From assembly GCF_016482785.1 (NCBI RefSeq), contig NZ_JAEMXM010000002.1:372001-436000 (forward strand): DNA of 64,000 nucleotides. Direction: 5' to 3'. Positions 61,583 to 64,000 of the stretch are shown here, piece after piece; within the stretch, counting starts at the first letter, position 1, and each line of letters starts with the position of its first letter. The position numbers were made by a program, and so were the translations under genes. This DNA is from Paenibacillus alkalitolerans (GTDB lineage: Bacteria > Bacillota > Bacilli > Paenibacillales > YIM-B00363). The notes beneath the pieces were generated by a model. That model saw only the letters and a program-made list of their open reading frames with translations. It was not told the origin of the DNA and made no database searches.

Positions 61583-62464
61583 TTATTTGCTCTTCGGTAT
61601 CCCGAACATTTCCGATACCGTTACAAATCGGTAACCCTGCTGCTTCAGTTTGGGAATCATCCGATCCAAGGCTTCATGCGTGTGCAGGATTTGGTTCCAG
61701 TTACCCGCCGTGTGCATCAAGACAATGGAACCTGATCCTATGTTCGGAAGGCAATTTGCTATGATTTGATCGGCGGGTATTTGTTTCCAATCTTGCGAGT
61801 CCACATTCCAGCCGACGACCGTAAAATCGCGCCTCTGCATGTAACCCACAATATCATCGTCCAATCCGCCGTACGGAGCGCGAAACAGCCGCGGAGCATA
61901 GCCGGCGATATCTTGAATGGCCTGCTGCGTCGACGACACCTCCCAGTCGACGCGCCCGATCGATTGTTCAAAAAGCTTCGGATGCCAGTACGTATGATTT
62001 CCAATGACATGTCCTTCCCTTGCAATCCGGCTTGTAACATCAGGTAACGCTTTCGCGCGCGAACCCATGAGAAAGAACGTTCCCTTCACCCCGTGCTTCT
62101 TCAATACGTCGAGCACCGCCGGAGTAAAACGGCGATCCGGACCGTCATCGAATGTGAGCGCAATTTGTTTTTTCGTTCTGAGGCCTTGGAGCACTACCGT
62201 GTTCGGATACTTTCGCTGCATGAGCCAGTTTGACGCGGGTTTTACTTTCCTGACGTGATGCTCCGGTCCGCCGGCCAAATTCGGAGCCGGAGTTTCCGCC
62301 AAAGGTCGAACGCCTTGAGCGTTTACATCGTTGTTTTTGGCGGATGCATCGTTTCCGCCGTGATTTTCGCGATTGTTATTATCGGTGCCTTGTCGTTGCG
62401 GCGCAGCGGCATTGCAGGAAGTAACAAGGAGACAAACCGCTATAAATACCGTTATCAAACGCAC
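61583..62464 (-). CDS. Polysaccharide deacetylase lipoprotein (NodB homology)
   Basis: This 293-residue CE4-type enzyme has an N-terminal signal peptide ending VTSC (Cys17, likely lipidated) and an Asn/Asp-rich linker. The NodB domain carries LTFDDGPDRRFTP (catalytic Asp and metal Asp), GNHTYWHPKL (two metal His), RLFRAPYGGLDDD and IVLMHTAGN (catalytic His). It probably deacetylates peptidoglycan or another surface glycan. The GTG at 62464 has GGAGG 7 nt upstream; the longer reading from 62527 lacks one. 62465-62660 holds no other gene. Confidence 0.91.
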   Translation of the reverse strand: MRLITVFIAVCLLVTSCNAAAPQRQGTDNNNRENHGGNDASAKNNDVNAQGVRPLAETPAPNLAGGPEHHVRKVKPASNWLMQRKYPNTVVLQGLRTKKQIALTFDDGPDRRFTPAVLDVLKKHGVKGTFFLMGSRAKALPDVTSRIAREGHVIGNHTYWHPKLFEQSIGRVDWEVSSTQQAIQDIAGYAPRLFRAPYGGLDDDIVGYMQRRDFTVVGWNVDSQDWKQIPADQIIANCLPNIGSGSIVLMHTAGNWNQILHTHEALDRMIPKLKQQGYRFVTVSEMFGIPKSK

Positions 62465-62660
62465 AAGTAAACCTCCTCGGTCAAATGTTTTCCTTAGGTT
62501 TCCCCGGATACGCGGCAGCCAATCCATTGAATGCAGCGAAAAAATGCCCGGGGGGATATGGAAAATATTCGCGAAGCGGGAAATGAAGCAAATGACGAGA
62601 AAAGGGTGACACTGAAAGCAAACCGCGATATGAAAACAAACAGGGGAAGGATGTTGCGCT

Positions 62661-63167
62661 TTGATAAGCGATAATTTGCTTCGGGCATTGAACGGTCAAA
62701 TGAACTTCGAATTTTATTCGTCTCAAACGTACTTGTCCATGGGGTCATTTTGCGCTGCGGAAGGGTTTGACGGATTCGCCAATTTTTTTGAAGTGCAAGC
62801 GGAAGAAGAGCGGTTTCACGCGATGAAAATATACAGATATATACATTCCCTCGGCAAACATGCCGTCATCGCGGGGATGGACGATCCGGAGAAGCGGTTC
62901 GCTTCGATACGGGACGCATTTGAGAAAGGATACGCCCACGAGCGCGAAGTGACGAAGCGGATTTACGCCTTGTCCGACATCGCGCTCAATGAGCGGGAAC
63001 ACGCGACGATGCACTTTCTGAAGTGGTTTATCGACGAACAAGTCGAAGAGGAAGCGATGTTCGACAATATCGTTCACAAGCTAAAACTGATTGAGAAAGA
63101 CTCGAACGCGTTCATCATGATGGACGCGGAATTCGCGAAACGTACGTTTACACCGCCGGCCGAGTAA
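62661..63167 (+). CDS. Ferritin (FtnA type)
   Basis: This 168-residue four-helix iron-storage protein has ferroxidase ligands: Glu in QMNFEFYSSQTYL, Glu/His in EVQAEEERFHAMKIYRYI, Glu in YAHEREVTKRI and Glu/Gln in DEQVEEEAMFDN. It oxidises and stores iron as a 24-mer in the cytosol. The start TTG at 62661 has GGGGAAGG about 11 nt upstream. Convergent with the chemotaxis-type gene (3-nt gap) without a visible terminator. Confidence 0.95.
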   Translation: MISDNLLRALNGQMNFEFYSSQTYLSMGSFCAAEGFDGFANFFEVQAEEERFHAMKIYRYIHSLGKHAVIAGMDDPEKRFASIRDAFEKGYAHEREVTKRIYALSDIALNEREHATMHFLKWFIDEQVEEEAMFDNIVHKLKLIEKDSNAFIMMDAEFAKRTFTPPAE

Positions 63168-63170
63168 GCT

Positions 63171-64000
63171 CTACAGGCGGAAACGGCCGATTTGCGACTG
63201 CAGGCGGGCCGCCAATTCGGACAGCGAAGAAGCGTATCCCAGCACTTTCTCCATCGCGTGCATTTGCTCCGCGCTGGCGGCCGAAGCTTCTTCGCTCGTG
63301 CTTGCCCCTTCTTGAGCCACGGCGTTCACCTGACGGATCGCCTTCACAATATGTTCGCTGCCGGTGCTTAACCGCTCGATCGACGAAGCGACCTCGGCGA
63401 TTTTCTGGGAAACGTCCGTAACGGACTCATCGATCGTTTGGAACACTTGATTTACTTGTTCGGTTCGCGCAATTCCCTCTTTCACTTTGGCGCTTCCTTG
63501 CTCAACCATGCACAGAACGTTACCGACATCCGCTTGAATCGAACGGACAATGGCTCCGATTTTTTTAGACGATTGCGACGATTGTTCGGCCAATGAACGT
63601 ATTTCAGAGGCAACGACCGCAAAGCCCCTTCCGGCTTCCCCGGCTCTCGCCGCCTCGATGGAAGCGTTAAGCGCCAACAAGTTCGTTTGAGTCGACACGT
63701 CTGCGATCAATGTAAGAATCAAACCGATTTCTTTCGAGCGGCTGGTCAATGCGTCGACGACGTCTTCCATTCCAGTTACCGTACGGTGAATTTCATCCAT
63801 TTGTCCTACGACTGCGCATACGGCATCCAATCCTTCTCGGGAAGCATGCTTGGCCCGTTCGCTCAAACCGGAAACTTCCGCGCTGTTCGTTGATATGTTC
63901 TCCATTTCGGAAGCGATCTCTTCGATCGATTCGGTAGCGGCCGTCACGCTCTCCACTTGAATCTCCAGACCTGATGACAATTGTTCGTTTCCTGCGGCAA
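63171..64000 (-). CDS. Methyl-accepting chemotaxis-type signalling protein, N-terminus beyond the window
   Basis: The last 276 residues are visible. They form the MCP signalling hairpin: a long coiled coil with the highly conserved tip [20 protein letters not shown] then [20 protein letters not shown], followed by [12 protein letters not shown]. Residues upstream ([14 protein letters not shown]) continue in frame to the window end, so the apparent TTG start at 63980 is not the true start. Membrane or sensor parts cannot be seen. It probably signals to CheA, either as a receptor or a soluble sensor. Confidence 0.93.
   Translation of the reverse strand, partial: AAGNEQLSSGLEIQVESVTAATESIEEIASEMENISTNSAEVSGLSERAKHASREGLDAVCAVVGQMDEIHRTVTGMEDVVDALTSRSKEIGLILTLIADVSTQTNLLALNASIEAARAGEAGRGFAVVASEIRSLAEQSSQSSKKIGAIVRSIQADVGNVLCMVEQGSAKVKEGIARTEQVNQVFQTIDESVTDVSQKIAEVASSIERLSTGSEHIVKAIRQVNAVAQEGASTSEEASAASAEQMHAMEKVLGYASSLSELAARLQSQIGRFRL

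Overview
The window looks like chromosomal DNA of a spore-forming, low-to-moderate GC Bacillota, most like the Paenibacillaceae. The evidence is a GerA-type germinant receptor operon, a KapD-like exonuclease, a YesM/YesN-type two-component system beside an LplB/LplC-type sugar transporter, a YkoEDC thiamine-precursor transporter under a TPP riboswitch, and strong AGGAGG-type ribosome binding sites with many TTG and GTG starts. The genus is an inference; no rRNA gene is present.

Layout. 1-8.2 kb (minus strand): one long thiamine operon driven by a promoter and TPP riboswitch: tenA-ykoE-ykoD-ykoC-thiF-thiE-thiS-thiG-thiO-thiD, the last cut by the window edge. It joins precursor uptake and salvage (TenA, YkoEDC, ThiD) to thiazole synthesis (ThiO, ThiS, ThiG, ThiF) and coupling (ThiE). 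8.2-14.5 kb: a YyaL/DUF255 thioredoxin-fold protein and a gerAA-gerAC-gerAB operon. 14.6-19.8 kb: small membrane proteins, two CBO0543-type membrane proteins flanked by copies of a CBS-gene tail, a divergent Lrp-type regulator and alpha/beta hydrolase, and a double VOC protein.

19.8-32.5 kb is accessory and eroded. It begins and ends with tRNA-Ala fragments that keep their terminators. It holds a vapBC-like toxin-antitoxin pair with a frame-disrupted toxin plus a second toxin remnant, an AraC/RibD-type pair, a complete carbohydrate ABC transporter with its kinase and regulator, a decayed AraC gene, a YdcZ-Crp-YdcZ module, an MFS transporter remnant and a truncated glyoxalase. 32.5-40.3 kb: SRPBCC protein, WYL regulator, phosphotransferase, KapD-like exonuclease, an unrecognised membrane-anchored hydrolase, a glycosyltransferase, a cold-shock protein with a large leader hairpin, and a DUF1906 protein.

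40.3-43.2 kb is an apparent four-gene operon (SDR, divergent QueA-like protein, VOC protein, SufR-like four-cysteine regulator) behind a clear promoter and palindromic operator. It is the best candidate for an undescribed pathway. Next comes an 81-bp tandem repeat built of TTTCA/TGAAA palindromes. 43.6-51.2 kb: Eis-like acetyltransferase, glycogen synthesis (glgB-glgC-glgD-glgA) and a PAP2 phosphatase. 51.3-54 kb: methyltransferase, CapA-like lipoprotein and MarR regulator. 54.1-58.6 kb: topoisomerase IV (parE-parC). 58.6-64 kb: ABC-2 exporter, SGNH hydrolase (these two share a duplicated 5' leader hairpin), polysaccharide deacetylase lipoprotein, ferritin and the C-terminal part of a methyl-accepting chemotaxis-type protein cut by the window end.
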